Counted from the first letter of the stretch, positions 1 to 6,838 are shown. The stretch: DNA of 7,576 bases from an uncultured Peptococcaceae bacterium (GCA_902462325.1 CABQBF010000131.1:1-7576); one strand, 5' to 3'. The notes: a model not told the origin generated them from the sequence alone. Program-made: numbers and translations.

Positions 1-590
1 CCTTTGACCGCGGCCTGCATACCCTTGCTATCGGAAGCTGTGCGCCCGGCCCTTTAATGGAATTGCTGCCCAGCATTACCACCCTTTATGCCGGGCAAAC
101 CATTACATCTAAAATTGAAAATGAAGAACTGCTCCTTCAAGGACTGCAAACGGACCAATATCATTTTATTATCCTGACCCATCCCTATGAAGAACCGGAC
201 TATATTAGCCGTTTCTACAAAACAGAGCAGCTCTATCTCTCTGTTAGTCCCATGCATCCTGCCGCCGCTTATCCAGCCATTTCTTTTGCCCAAATGGACG
301 GCCAAAACTTTATCATGTATGCCCAAGTGGGCTTTTGGGAGGACATTGTCCGGCAAAAAATGCCCCGTTCCAGATTTTTTCTGCAAAACGATTTGGAAGC
401 AGTCGGCGAATTAGCCCGTTATTCGGATTTACCTTCCTTCGCCAGCGATATTACTTTAAAACTACAAAAAAGCCGACAAGCAGGACGCATTCATATTCCT
501 TTTTCCGATGCAGAAAGCCGCGCCGCCTATTATCTGATTTACCGCAAAACCAATCAAACAAAATGGAAAACCTTGCTGCAATCCATTTGA
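1..590 (+). CDS. LysR-type transcriptional regulator, C-terminal part (5' truncated by window edge)
   Basis: The frame is open from base 3, upstream of the first ATG at 57, and ends at TGA 588-590, so about 195 residues are visible. The segment LAIGSCAPGPLMELLP near the left edge is the typical first strand and helix of the periplasmic-binding-protein-like effector domain of LysR-type regulators. A full member is about 290-300 residues, so the winged helix-turn-helix and linker helix (roughly 95-100 residues) lie outside the window. The ATG at 57 is therefore internal and not a start. The visible part should bind a small-molecule co-inducer, but nothing in it names the ligand. It converges on the second LysR gene with a 50-base gap. 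Its target genes are probably to the left and not visible. Family assignment is fairly sure; function is open. Confidence 0.85.
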   Translation, partial: FDRGLHTLAIGSCAPGPLMELLPSITTLYAGQTITSKIENEELLLQGLQTDQYHFIILTHPYEEPDYISRFYKTEQLYLSVSPMHPAAAYPAISFAQMDGQNFIMYAQVGFWEDIVRQKMPRSRFFLQNDLEAVGELARYSDLPSFASDITLKLQKSRQAGRIHIPFSDAESRAAYYLIYRKTNQTKWKTLLQSI

Positions 591-603
591 GCCGCTTGCA
601 TGC

Positions 604-635
604 AAAAGCGGACTGTCTATCGCCAAACAGTCCGC
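604..635 (-). terminator. Rho-independent terminator of the 641-1585 LysR gene
   Basis: A perfect 9-bp stem, GCGGACTGT (608-616) with ACAGTCCGC (627-635), closes a 10-base loop. On the - strand the stem is followed directly by TTTT (607-604), starting six bases past the LysR stop codon. On the + strand there is no T run after the stem, so it mainly serves the - strand gene. It may still slow transcripts coming out of the convergent gene ending at 590. A competing small stem (CCGCTT 592-597 with AAGCGG 606-611) overlaps its T-tract side. Confidence 0.75.
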
Positions 636-640
636 CTATC

Positions 641-1585
641 TCATACACAATTGTCAGCTAGATAATTTTCTAAGTAACGAACAAAAATCTGGGCAAGGGT
701 TGATAACGGATGCTCCTTGCGGGCGAAATACCCGAAAGTATAGGTTCTTTTCTCATCAGGCTCTTCAATGGGGATATAGGCCAACTTGTCGCTCTGATGC
801 AGATTTTTTAACGGCAACAGCACCTTTTTGGAAATCCCCATGCCATTGTCCAGCATTTCCTGATAAACCGACTGATTATCCAAAAGAATAATCTGCGGCT
901 GGACCCCTGCCGCATTGGCCGAAATCCGCAAGCGCTCCGAATCTAAATCCTGCAGATGATAGCTTTTCGCCTGATAAACCAAATAGGGAAATTTCATAAA
1001 AATATCGTTGGAAAGCGACTTCTGCGCAGCGATGGACAGCTTACGGCTGGCCACACAATACAGCCGTCCATTCACCAGCGGATGAAATGTAAATTTTTCA
1101 TGGTCATAGGCTCTCGCCGCTTTTGAGTTATTCCAAATATCATAGCAAAACAGCAATTCCACACTCTGCTTTTCAGCCAATAGCTGCAATCCATCGGCAA
1201 TATTCTCTACAATGGGGTTCACGAAAATATTGGGGTATTCCTGATGAAAATTACAAATTACCTGAGGAAAGAACTGGTCCACTGCATTTTGACCAGTCAA
1301 GATGTCAATCATACCATGATACGCATAATTTTTTTGCTCTGTCCGATGCGAAAAAACGCTCAGTTCCTGCAAAAAGCGACTGCCAATCTCCGCCAGCCGT
1401 TTTCCCTCAGCGGTTAGCTGCACCCCTTTATTGGTCCGCAGCAATAATTGGGTATCCAGCTCCTCCTCCAGATTTTTGATGGAAAGACTCAGCGCCGCCG
1501 TCGTCATGCACAGTTTTTCCGCAGCCGCGCTCAAAGAAGGATTGTCACCAATTTCCAACAAATATTTAATTTGTTCCGTACGCAT
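641..1585 (-). CDS. LysR-type transcriptional regulator (full length)
   Basis: This 314-residue protein has the usual length and order of the family. Residues 1-60 form the winged helix-turn-helix, with the recognisable LSAAAEKLCMTTAALSLSIKNLE and LLLRTNKGVQLTAEG signatures. A linker helix follows, and then an effector-binding domain from about residue 91 to the end, including a conserved-looking QSVYQEMLDNGMGIS stretch around 238-252. The start at 1585 is well supported: AGGAGG (1599-1594) lies 8 bases upstream. Its own promoter (1651-1679) and terminator (604-635) suggest a single-gene transcript. It is on the same strand as, and directly downstream of, the permease and amidohydrolase genes. 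By common LysR practice it is their likely activator, although LysR genes are more often divergent from their targets. The ligand cannot be inferred. Family confidence is high; the regulatory target is an inference. Confidence 0.93.
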   Translation of the reverse strand: MRTEQIKYLLEIGDNPSLSAAAEKLCMTTAALSLSIKNLEEELDTQLLLRTNKGVQLTAEGKRLAEIGSRFLQELSVFSHRTEQKNYAYHGMIDILTGQNAVDQFFPQVICNFHQEYPNIFVNPIVENIADGLQLLAEKQSVELLFCYDIWNNSKAARAYDHEKFTFHPLVNGRLYCVASRKLSIAAQKSLSNDIFMKFPYLVYQAKSYHLQDLDSERLRISANAAGVQPQIILLDNQSVYQEMLDNGMGISKKVLLPLKNLHQSDKLAYIPIEEPDEKRTYTFGYFARKEHPLSTLAQIFVRYLENYLADNCV

Positions 1586-1593
1586 AAAGAATC

Positions 1594-1599
1594 CCTCCT
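1594..1599 (-). promoter_or_regulatory. Ribosome-binding site of the LysR gene
   Basis: AGGAGG on the - strand lies 8 bases before the ATG at 1585-1583. This is a near-ideal Shine-Dalgarno site and fixes the start codon. Confidence 0.85.
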
Positions 1600-1650
1600 A
1601 ATGCAATACGTGCAACATAATCATTAACATGTTATCACTCTATATTTTTT

Positions 1651-1679
1651 ATTGTTTCACATTGAAGGGCACCTGTCAA
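1651..1679 (-). promoter_or_regulatory. Sigma-A-type promoter of the LysR gene
   Basis: On the - strand, TTGACA (1679-1674, perfect -35) is followed after 17 bases by AACAAT (1656-1651, four of six matches to TATAAT). The start of transcription would be near 1644, giving a leader of about 60 bases. The -35 box sits inside the loop of a 7-bp inverted repeat (1665-1698), so autoregulation is plausible. Confidence 0.6.
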
Positions 1680-1698
1680 GAAATGACCAATTGCCCTT
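1665..1698. repeat. Inverted repeat around the LysR -35 box (candidate operator)
   Basis: AAGGGCA (1665-1671) and TGCCCTT (1692-1698) are perfect inverted copies separated by 20 bases. The spacer contains the perfect -35 hexamer and a second small dyad, GTCA-N5-TGAC on the - strand. LysR proteins commonly repress their own genes by binding dyads over the promoter, so this could be the autoregulatory site. A + strand hairpin reading into TTTT is another possibility, but no + strand gene ends here. Confidence 0.35.
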
Positions 1699-1752
1699 TT
1701 TGCTGTAAAAATCTTGTCCTATACAGACAAATTACTTTTTCATTATGTAAAC

Positions 1753-1786
1753 AGGCCAAAATACATGTTTCCATGCCTTTTGGCCT
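1753..1786 (-). terminator. Hairpin downstream of the permease gene, likely terminator
   Basis: AGGCCAAAA (1753-1761) pairs perfectly with TTTTGGCCT (1778-1786). An inner CATG/CATG stem follows, with a four-base loop. On the - strand the hairpin begins 29 bases after the permease stop codon and ends in TTTTGGCCT followed by GTTT, so the T tract is short and interrupted. It is placed to end the amidohydrolase-permease transcript, perhaps incompletely. The sequence symmetry means a protein-binding role cannot be excluded. Confidence 0.5.
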
Positions 1787-1814
1787 ATCGCTTTATGGAA
1801 CGAACTTTAATATT

Positions 1815-3269
1815 TTAAAGAACGATACTCCCCCACAAAATTCCAAAAGGAATCGCTACAAGCCAGATAAAAGGAGAGGCTATAATCGCATATCGATACA
1901 AATCTTTTGCTTTTACCCAATTTGTATTCGCAAACATAATCCCAGACATCGGGGTAGCTACCGGTGTGCAGAACGCTAACTGTGAGAAAACCATCAACAT
2001 AATCGCAATCGGTGTTGCAGAAATCCCTAATGTTTCGGTCATCGAAGTTAAAAGACTCATCAAAATAATGCAAATAACACCATTATTCATAACCTGCGTT
2101 AAAACCAAACACATCAAAAGCAACATAACAATAAACATTGTGGGGCCAAAGCCAGTTAAAAATGGCCCTAATAGATCAGCCACAAAAGTCTTGATTCCCG
2201 TGGCATCGCTTGTCAACATGGAAGCAAGAGGCATAATCAAAGCACACATGATTAAGGTTTCGTAAGAAGCACCTTCTTTTGCCGCTTTATTAAAATCCAT
2301 AATTGGCTTCTCATTACTACGTAAAATACATAATAAAATAATCGCCAACATGATTTTGCCACTCATACCGATTGCATTAAGAAATCCTGTAATCGCCCAA
2401 GTAGCTGGCATAAAGTTTGGCAAAGTCAACATTAAAATGACTACGACCAACGTTCCAATCATTAATTTTTGATATGCAGTCATCTTCAGTGACTCTTTCT
2501 CAACCACTGCATCGTTGATACAATTTTTCAAGGCCGTTACATCAATCCGAAAAACAAAACGGCATACCAATAAATAAACAATAAACACCACAATTTCTAA
2601 CGGAACTGCAAAAGCAAAAAATCTTCCTGCTTCGACGGCGGTGCCAGACATAGCAGTATAGGTAGTCGCTAGAACTGCACCCGTGGCCCGGAACGGAAAC
2701 ACAACTGTTCCCAAAATTGCCGCAATTGTTGTCCCAATAATCATAACTGTCGGATAAGGTTCATAAGGCTTTGCGCCCATTTTCTTGGCTAAATTATAAA
2801 TAATCTCCCAAATAATAAAGATTGCCACAAAACAACCAACTAAAAAAGAGCCAACAAAAGAGGCTAAAATTAACATAAAGCTAAACAACCAAGGTTTGCC
2901 CCGCAAAAACTTTAAACTTATCATCCAGTTAATAATAACATTCGTCACTTTACTTTCCGATACCAATGTCATAAAAGCAAAGAAACATAACAGCATCACA
3001 TAGATATCACTCCCAAAGCAATCAGCCAATAAACTACTCACATCAGTAAGTCCAGTCATACACAAGCCTATAAATGCAGCAAAACAAGGCCAAATAATAC
3101 CTACTGTCGACCAACCTACTAACAATCCAATAAAAATGCCTAACACATGCATGCCTTGCGGCGTAATTGGATCAATTGCCGGAAGATAACGAAAACCAAA
3201 CATAATGATCAAAACAATTGCTGACTTGATATAATATTTTATACTTTTGCTATCTGTTGATAATAACAT
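1815..3269 (-). CDS. SLC13/DASS-like (divalent anion:Na+ symporter-type) permease
   Basis: This very hydrophobic 484-residue protein has roughly 11-12 membrane segments, the size and pattern of the ion-transporter superfamily that includes DASS/SLC13 dicarboxylate and citrate carriers. Family-like landmarks are the N-terminal PITPQGMHVLGIFIG stretch (35-49), a re-entrant-loop-like MNNGVICIILM (394-404) and the C-terminal CTPVATPMSGIMFANTNWVKAKDLYRYA (434-461, key residues P436, T439, P440). The classic SNT sodium-site motif is not exact, so the substrate and coupling ion are uncertain; an organic di- or tricarboxylate is the best guess. The frame could begin at ATG 3284, but no ribosome site precedes that codon. 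GGAG (3282-3279) lies 9 bases before ATG 3269, so the shorter start is preferred. It follows the amidohydrolase gene by 78 bases and probably shares its transcript. Much of the gene looks more AT-rich than its neighbours. Confidence 0.85.
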   Translation of the reverse strand: MLLSTDSKSIKYYIKSAIVLIIMFGFRYLPAIDPITPQGMHVLGIFIGLLVGWSTVGIIWPCFAAFIGLCMTGLTDVSSLLADCFGSDIYVMLLCFFAFMTLVSESKVTNVIINWMISLKFLRGKPWLFSFMLILASFVGSFLVGCFVAIFIIWEIIYNLAKKMGAKPYEPYPTVMIIGTTIAAILGTVVFPFRATGAVLATTYTAMSGTAVEAGRFFAFAVPLEIVVFIVYLLVCRFVFRIDVTALKNCINDAVVEKESLKMTAYQKLMIGTLVVVILMLTLPNFMPATWAITGFLNAIGMSGKIMLAIILLCILRSNEKPIMDFNKAAKEGASYETLIMCALIMPLASMLTSDATGIKTFVADLLGPFLTGFGPTMFIVMLLLMCLVLTQVMNNGVICIILMSLLTSMTETLGISATPIAIMLMVFSQLAFCTPVATPMSGIMFANTNWVKAKDLYRYAIIASPFIWLVAIPFGILWGSIVL

Positions 3270-3278
3270 TTCCTTCAA

Positions 3279-3282
3279 CTCC
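3279..3282 (-). promoter_or_regulatory. Ribosome-binding site deciding the permease start
   Basis: GGAG on the - strand, within the run GGAGTTGAAGGAA, sits 9 bases before ATG 3269-3267. Nothing resembling a Shine-Dalgarno site lies within 15 bases upstream of the alternative ATG at 3284, which itself overlaps this site. Confidence 0.55.
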
Positions 3283-3347
3283 ATTCATAAAAATATATCG
3301 CTCTTTGTAACAAAACAACCTCTATCTTCATCTTCCCTATAGTTTCC

Positions 3348-4187
3348 TTAAAATTTCAAAGCAGCCAATGCGTTGTTATACATAATATTGGGCAGCACGT
3401 CCTCCCGCACACCGCAATGCAGATAATGCTGTACCGCATCAGCGATAGAGAGAATGGGATAGGCTGAGCCGAACATCAATTTTTCACTTAAAAAGTAATT
3501 GGCGGCATCGACATAATCCCGTTGTCCTGGTGCATTGATCATATACATATCGGCGCAGAGATAAATATTTTTATAATTCAGCGCCAAGCTGCAATTTGGC
3601 ACTACCCAAGGCCAACCGCCGTGCAGCAGCAACAACCGTAAATTGGGGAAAGTTTGCGCTACATGCTCCATAGGTGCGGGCAGATAATACGTAGCGTCGA
3701 CAGGATTTCTGCCCCCGTAGGTCATCATGATGGGAATTTGCTTTGCCTGGCAAAACTCATAAATAGGATAGGCAATCTCATCGTCCACATACCAGGGCGT
3801 ACCGTAGATGGCCGGCTCCATGGCCACGCCGGCGGCTGGCCCGTTCAAAACGTATTTTTCAATCTGCGCCAGACAATATTCGGCGCCATCGTGGGGTTTC
3901 AGACCGGCAAAGGTTTGAAACCGTCCGGGATATTTCTGATGTAACTCAAACAATACATCATTGCCGCATTGCTCCGTATTGCGGATAGCAAAATACCCGC
4001 ACTCTACATGGCTGGCGTCCATCTCCGCAAGCAGCAGCTCCATAGAGCGCTCTTTGGCCGAATTGGGCGTGGTGCAATTATGCTGCCTGGTGCAATTTTG
4101 CATCATGCCAGAAGCTGTGGCTTTAAATAAAAAATCGTCGGCATAGGCGCCAATCGGCGGCCGCAGTCTGCAATCAATGACTTTCAT
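3348..4187 (-). CDS. Amidohydrolase-fold (amidohydrolase_2-like TIM barrel) protein with altered metal site
   Basis: This 279-residue protein has the layout of the amidohydrolase_2 branch (ACMSD and lactonase relatives). It has an N-terminal MKVIDCRLRPP strand, a mid-barrel IPIMMTYGG strand (151-159), LRLLLLHGGWPW (183-194) and a C-terminal KLMFGSAYP (236-244). In typical members these positions carry HxH, His, His and Asp as metal ligands. Here they read R7-L8-R9, a non-His strand, H189 retained, and A242 in place of the Asp of GSDYP. A normal zinc or manganese centre is therefore unlikely. Metal-independent relatives such as the LigI lactonase are known, but the exact reaction here is unknown. 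The longer frame starts at 4235, only 7 bases from the predicted transcription start. AGGAGG (4201-4196) sits 8 bases before ATG 4187, so 4187 is chosen. It is the first gene of a unit with the permease, suggesting hydrolysis or decarboxylation of an imported acid. Confidence 0.85.
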   Translation of the reverse strand: MKVIDCRLRPPIGAYADDFLFKATASGMMQNCTRQHNCTTPNSAKERSMELLLAEMDASHVECGYFAIRNTEQCGNDVLFELHQKYPGRFQTFAGLKPHDGAEYCLAQIEKYVLNGPAAGVAMEPAIYGTPWYVDDEIAYPIYEFCQAKQIPIMMTYGGRNPVDATYYLPAPMEHVAQTFPNLRLLLLHGGWPWVVPNCSLALNYKNIYLCADMYMINAPGQRDYVDAANYFLSEKLMFGSAYPILSIADAVQHYLHCGVREDVLPNIMYNNALAALKF

Positions 4188-4195
4188 TGCAATCT

Positions 4196-4201
4196 CCTCC
4201 T
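4196..4201 (-). promoter_or_regulatory. Ribosome-binding site deciding the amidohydrolase start
   Basis: AGGAGG, within AGGAGGAG on the - strand, lies 8 bases before ATG 4187-4185. It falls inside the longer open frame (codons for EEE), which shows that the ATG at 4235 is not needed. The resulting protein begins with the family-typical MKVID strand. Confidence 0.8.
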
Positions 4202-4248
4202 CAGGTGTTAAATAAATGAATTGAAATAGTTTCATAACTTATATTTAT

Positions 4249-4277
4249 ATTATAAATCATTCTGACGCTTGGGTGAA
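4249..4277 (-). promoter_or_regulatory. Promoter of the amidohydrolase-permease unit
   Basis: On the - strand, TTCACC (4277-4272, four of six matches) is followed after exactly 17 bases by a perfect TATAAT (4254-4249). Transcription would start near 4242, giving a leader of about 55 bases to the ATG at 4187. A weak -35 with a perfect -10 fits an activator-dependent promoter, and an inverted repeat lies just upstream. Confidence 0.7.
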
Positions 4278-4283
4278 TTTTGT

Positions 4284-4312
4284 CTTACTGCATATTTTTA
4301 TTTAGCATTAAG
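4284..4312. promoter_or_regulatory. Inverted repeat upstream of the -35 box, candidate LysR binding site
   Basis: CTTACTGC (4284-4291) and GCATTAAG (4305-4312) are inverted copies matching at seven of eight positions, with 13 AT-rich bases between. The dyad covers about -42 to -70 relative to the predicted start at 4242, ending six bases from the -35 box. That is the usual place for a LysR-type activator site. The LysR protein encoded at 641-1585 is the obvious candidate. The position and symmetry are seen in the sequence; the binding partner is inferred. Confidence 0.5.
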
Positions 4313-4391
4313 TTTATTTTAAAGCCATTATTATCCCCTGTTTTTGTTGCGAAGGCTCCAGATAAACCGGCGCGCAGTTTTTGCACACAGC

Positions 4392-4436
4392 AAAAAAGCT
4401 GCCCTGCGCTCTGTGATAGAGCAGCAAGACAGCTTT
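4392..4436 (-). terminator. Rho-independent terminator of cydAB
   Basis: On the - strand, AAAGCTG (reading from 4436) pairs with CAGCTTT (ending at 4395). After an internal loop, an upper stem is made of GCTCT (4408-4412) with AGAGC (4418-4422) plus three more pairs, closing a five-base loop. The structure runs into TTTTTT (4397-4392). It begins 18 bases after the cydB stop, so it is a convincing end of the cydAB transcript and insulates the amidohydrolase promoter downstream. Confidence 0.85.
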
Positions 4437-4453
4437 AGAACAGCAAAAGCAAA

Positions 4454-5461
4454 TTAATATTTTACATCTTTGGCTGTAACCCGTTTGCGGAATACATAGT
4501 AATTCCAGGATTGATACAGCAGTACAATCGGCACTAGAGTAAAGGCCACAACGGTCATAATTTTCAAAGTATAGGGACTGGAGCTGGCATTATAAATCGT
4601 CAAACTCCAGGATGGATCCAAGGTGGATATCATCACATTGGGGAACATGCCGGCAAATACGCTGGCCGTTACACACAGGATGGCCAAAAACATGGCAATA
4701 AAGGAAAATCCTTTTTTATCCTTTAACTGCAACACCACCGAAGCCACCAGCGCCACAGCAGCCAGAGCTACCAACACCAAGGCCAGAACGCCGCTGTAAA
4801 TGTCCGTTAAGAAATAAGCCAGAACAACCCAGATGACTACAGCAACCACCAACACCAAACCCAGCTTGTCGGCCAACGCTTTTACCCTGCTTAATACCGC
4901 ATCGGAGCCCGCTTTCAATTTCAGGAACAACGCGCCATGGAACGCAAACAGCAACACAAACACTACGCCGCCAAAAATGGTGAACGGCGTCAGTAAGGTA
5001 AAGAAATTGCCTGCAAACTGCATATCGGCATCAATCGGCACACCGGTCATTAAATTCGATACGGCCACACCCCATAAAAAGGCGGATAAGAAACTGCTGA
5101 TGGCAATCAACAGATCCCAGGTGTTTCTCCACTGCTGGCTTTCTTTCTTGCTGCGCACTTCAATGCCCACACAGCGCACAATCAAGGTCAGCAGCACCAA
5201 AAACAGGGCCAGATAAAAACCGCTGAACAAAGTAGCATACCAGTTGGGGAAGGCTGCGAAAATAGCGCCGCCAGCTGTCAGCAGCCAAACCTCGTTGCCA
5301 TCCCAGAAAGGACCAAAGGTATTTAACACAATCCGCCGTTCGGTGTCGTTTTTAGCCACCAGCGGATTTAACATCCCTACGCCGTAATCAAAGCCTTCCA
5401 GAAAGAAAAAGCCGATGAACAGCACTGTTACAAGAATAAACCACAAACTATTTAAGTCCAT
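4454..5461 (-). CDS. cydB: Cytochrome bd quinol oxidase subunit II
   Basis: CydB is the second core subunit of cytochrome bd, the inner-membrane oxidase that reduces oxygen to water with quinol electrons without pumping protons. The 335-residue protein has many membrane segments and the family's N-terminal landmarks FFLEGFDYGVG (19-29, D25) and GPFWDGNEVWL (50-60, D54). These correspond to the conserved acidic residues lining the proton and heme-stabilising region in the Escherichia coli protein (Asp29 and Asp58). It is shorter than the 379-residue E. coli subunit, as is usual in Firmicutes. It overlaps the end of cydA by 10 bases, and its AGGAGG ribosome site (seven bases before the ATG) lies within the last cydA codons, which implies translational coupling. 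A strong terminator follows. No cydC or cydD assembly transporter follows in this window. Confidence 0.97.
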   Translation of the reverse strand: MDLNSLWFILVTVLFIGFFFLEGFDYGVGMLNPLVAKNDTERRIVLNTFGPFWDGNEVWLLTAGGAIFAAFPNWYATLFSGFYLALFLVLLTLIVRCVGIEVRSKKESQQWRNTWDLLIAISSFLSAFLWGVAVSNLMTGVPIDADMQFAGNFFTLLTPFTIFGGVVFVLLFAFHGALFLKLKAGSDAVLSRVKALADKLGLVLVVAVVIWVVLAYFLTDIYSGVLALVLVALAAVALVASVVLQLKDKKGFSFIAMFLAILCVTASVFAGMFPNVMISTLDPSWSLTIYNASSSPYTLKIMTVVAFTLVPIVLLYQSWNYYVFRKRVTAKDVKY

Positions 5462-6831
5462 AAGGACACCTCCTCACTGGCAGACGGTGCTTCTTCCAAT
5501 TCTTCGGGAGATTTTTTCGCATATTTCACGATGAGCATCACATCAACAACAGCCAGAATGCCATAAATTAATGTGAACCCGACCATACTAATCAGTACAT
5601 AACCAGCCGGCACTACGGTAGAAACCGCTTCCGCCGTTTTTTGCAAACCATATACAATCCAAGGCTGACGGCCCATTTCTGTAATCAGCCAGCCGGTTGT
5701 ATTGGCAATGTAAGGCAGCGCCATCGCAAATAACATAATTTTCAGATAAACTTTATTGTTCTGTAATTTTCCGGTCTTTAACAATACCAGGCCAACCAGT
5801 GCCAACAGCGCCATCAAACAGCCGGCGCCAACCATGGCGCGGAAACTCCAGAATAACGGCGTTACCTGCGGAATGTAATTGCCTTCGCCATATTGTTCTT
5901 CGTACTGAGCCTGTAAATCATGAATTCCGGTGACTTCCCCGCTGAACGAATTATAGGTCATAAAACTGAGCATATAGGGAATTTCAATGGCAAATTTGTT
6001 TTCGCCTGCTTCTTCATCAATGGCGGCAATGGCCACAAAGGATGCCGGATCTTCCGTTTCCCAGTGGGCTTCGGCAGCGGCCATTTTCATCGGCTGCACA
6101 TCCATCAAAAACTGTCCCTGCATATGACCGATGGTGCAGACAGCCAATACCCCGATAAGACCATACACCACAGCATATTTAAAAGATTTCTGGAAGAAAG
6201 CTACCTCATGCTTTTTGGCCAGATGCCAAGCGCTGATCCCCATCACAAAGAAACCGGCAGTGGTAATGCCCGCCGTTACCACGTGGGGGAACTGATGCCA
6301 TACATAGGGATTGGTGATTAAATCAAAGAAGTTCACCATTTCGGCACGGCCATTATTCAGCACAAAGCCTTGCGGATTTTGCATAAAAGAATTGGCAACC
6401 AAAATCCAAAATGCTGATAAATTACTGGCAAAGGCCACCAGCCAAATGGAAATTAAATGCACCAGCTTGGGCAGCTTATCCCAGCCGAAAATCCAGATAC
6501 CCAAAAAAGTAGATTCGATAAAGAATGCGGCCAACGCTTCAATGGCCAGCGGTGCGCCGAAGATGTCGCCTACAAAGCGGGAATATTCAGACCAGTTCAT
6601 GCCGAACTGGAATTCCTGCACAATCCCTGTGGCAACCCCTAACGCAAAGTTGATTAAAAACAGTTTGCCCCAGAACTTGGTCATCTTCCGGTATTTGAAA
6701 TCATTAGTGCGGTAATATTGCGTATGCAAAATTGCAACCAGAATGGACAACCCTAACGTGAGTGGAACAAACAGAAAGTGATAGACAGTTGTAATTGCAA
6801 ACTGCCATCTAGCAAATAATAATTGCTCCAT
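5452..6831 (-). CDS. cydA: Cytochrome bd quinol oxidase subunit I (short Q-loop type)
   Basis: CydA carries hemes b558, b595 and d and the quinol-oxidising site. Expected residues are all visible in the 459-residue protein. H18 is the b595/d-type ligand (E. coli His19). E98 and E106 match E. coli Glu99 and Glu107. H183 (in FPHVVTAG) and M333 (in SFRAMVG) are the b558 ligands (E. coli His186 and Met393). GWLITEMGRQPW (380-391) gives E385 and R388, matching E. coli Glu445 and Arg448 with the same 52-residue spacing from the Met. The Q-loop retains K249 and E254 but lacks the roughly 60-residue C-terminal insertion of the E. coli enzyme, so this is the short Q-loop class. Start 6831 has AGGAGG (6844-6839) seven bases upstream. 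It is first in a two-gene operon with cydB and divergent from a helix-turn-helix regulator. Confidence 0.98.
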   Translation of the reverse strand: MEQLLFARWQFAITTVYHFLFVPLTLGLSILVAILHTQYYRTNDFKYRKMTKFWGKLFLINFALGVATGIVQEFQFGMNWSEYSRFVGDIFGAPLAIEALAAFFIESTFLGIWIFGWDKLPKLVHLISIWLVAFASNLSAFWILVANSFMQNPQGFVLNNGRAEMVNFFDLITNPYVWHQFPHVVTAGITTAGFFVMGISAWHLAKKHEVAFFQKSFKYAVVYGLIGVLAVCTIGHMQGQFLMDVQPMKMAAAEAHWETEDPASFVAIAAIDEEAGENKFAIEIPYMLSFMTYNSFSGEVTGIHDLQAQYEEQYGEGNYIPQVTPLFWSFRAMVGAGCLMALLALVGLVLLKTGKLQNNKVYLKIMLFAMALPYIANTTGWLITEMGRQPWIVYGLQKTAEAVSTVVPAGYVLISMVGFTLIYGILAVVDVMLIVKYAKKSPEELEEAPSASEEVSLWT

Positions 6832-6838
6832 ACTTTCT

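Noticed and set aside
3285..3347. Separate promoter for the permease in the 78-base gap (TTGTTT-17-TATTTT on the - strand)
   Set aside because: Both boxes are poor matches in an AT-rich stretch. Read-through from the amidohydrolase promoter is simpler, although a weak internal promoter cannot be excluded.
4285..4386. - strand open frame of about 33 codons from a GTG at 4386 with protein-like composition (KLRAGLSGAF...)
   Set aside because: It begins within the edge of the cydAB terminator, has no ribosome site, and overlaps the candidate LysR site and promoter region of the next unit.
4833..5216. Long + strand frames opposite cydB and cydA (also 5920-6321 and 6311-6715)
   Set aside because: They are antisense shadows of two certain genes, with no ribosome sites or recognisable domains.
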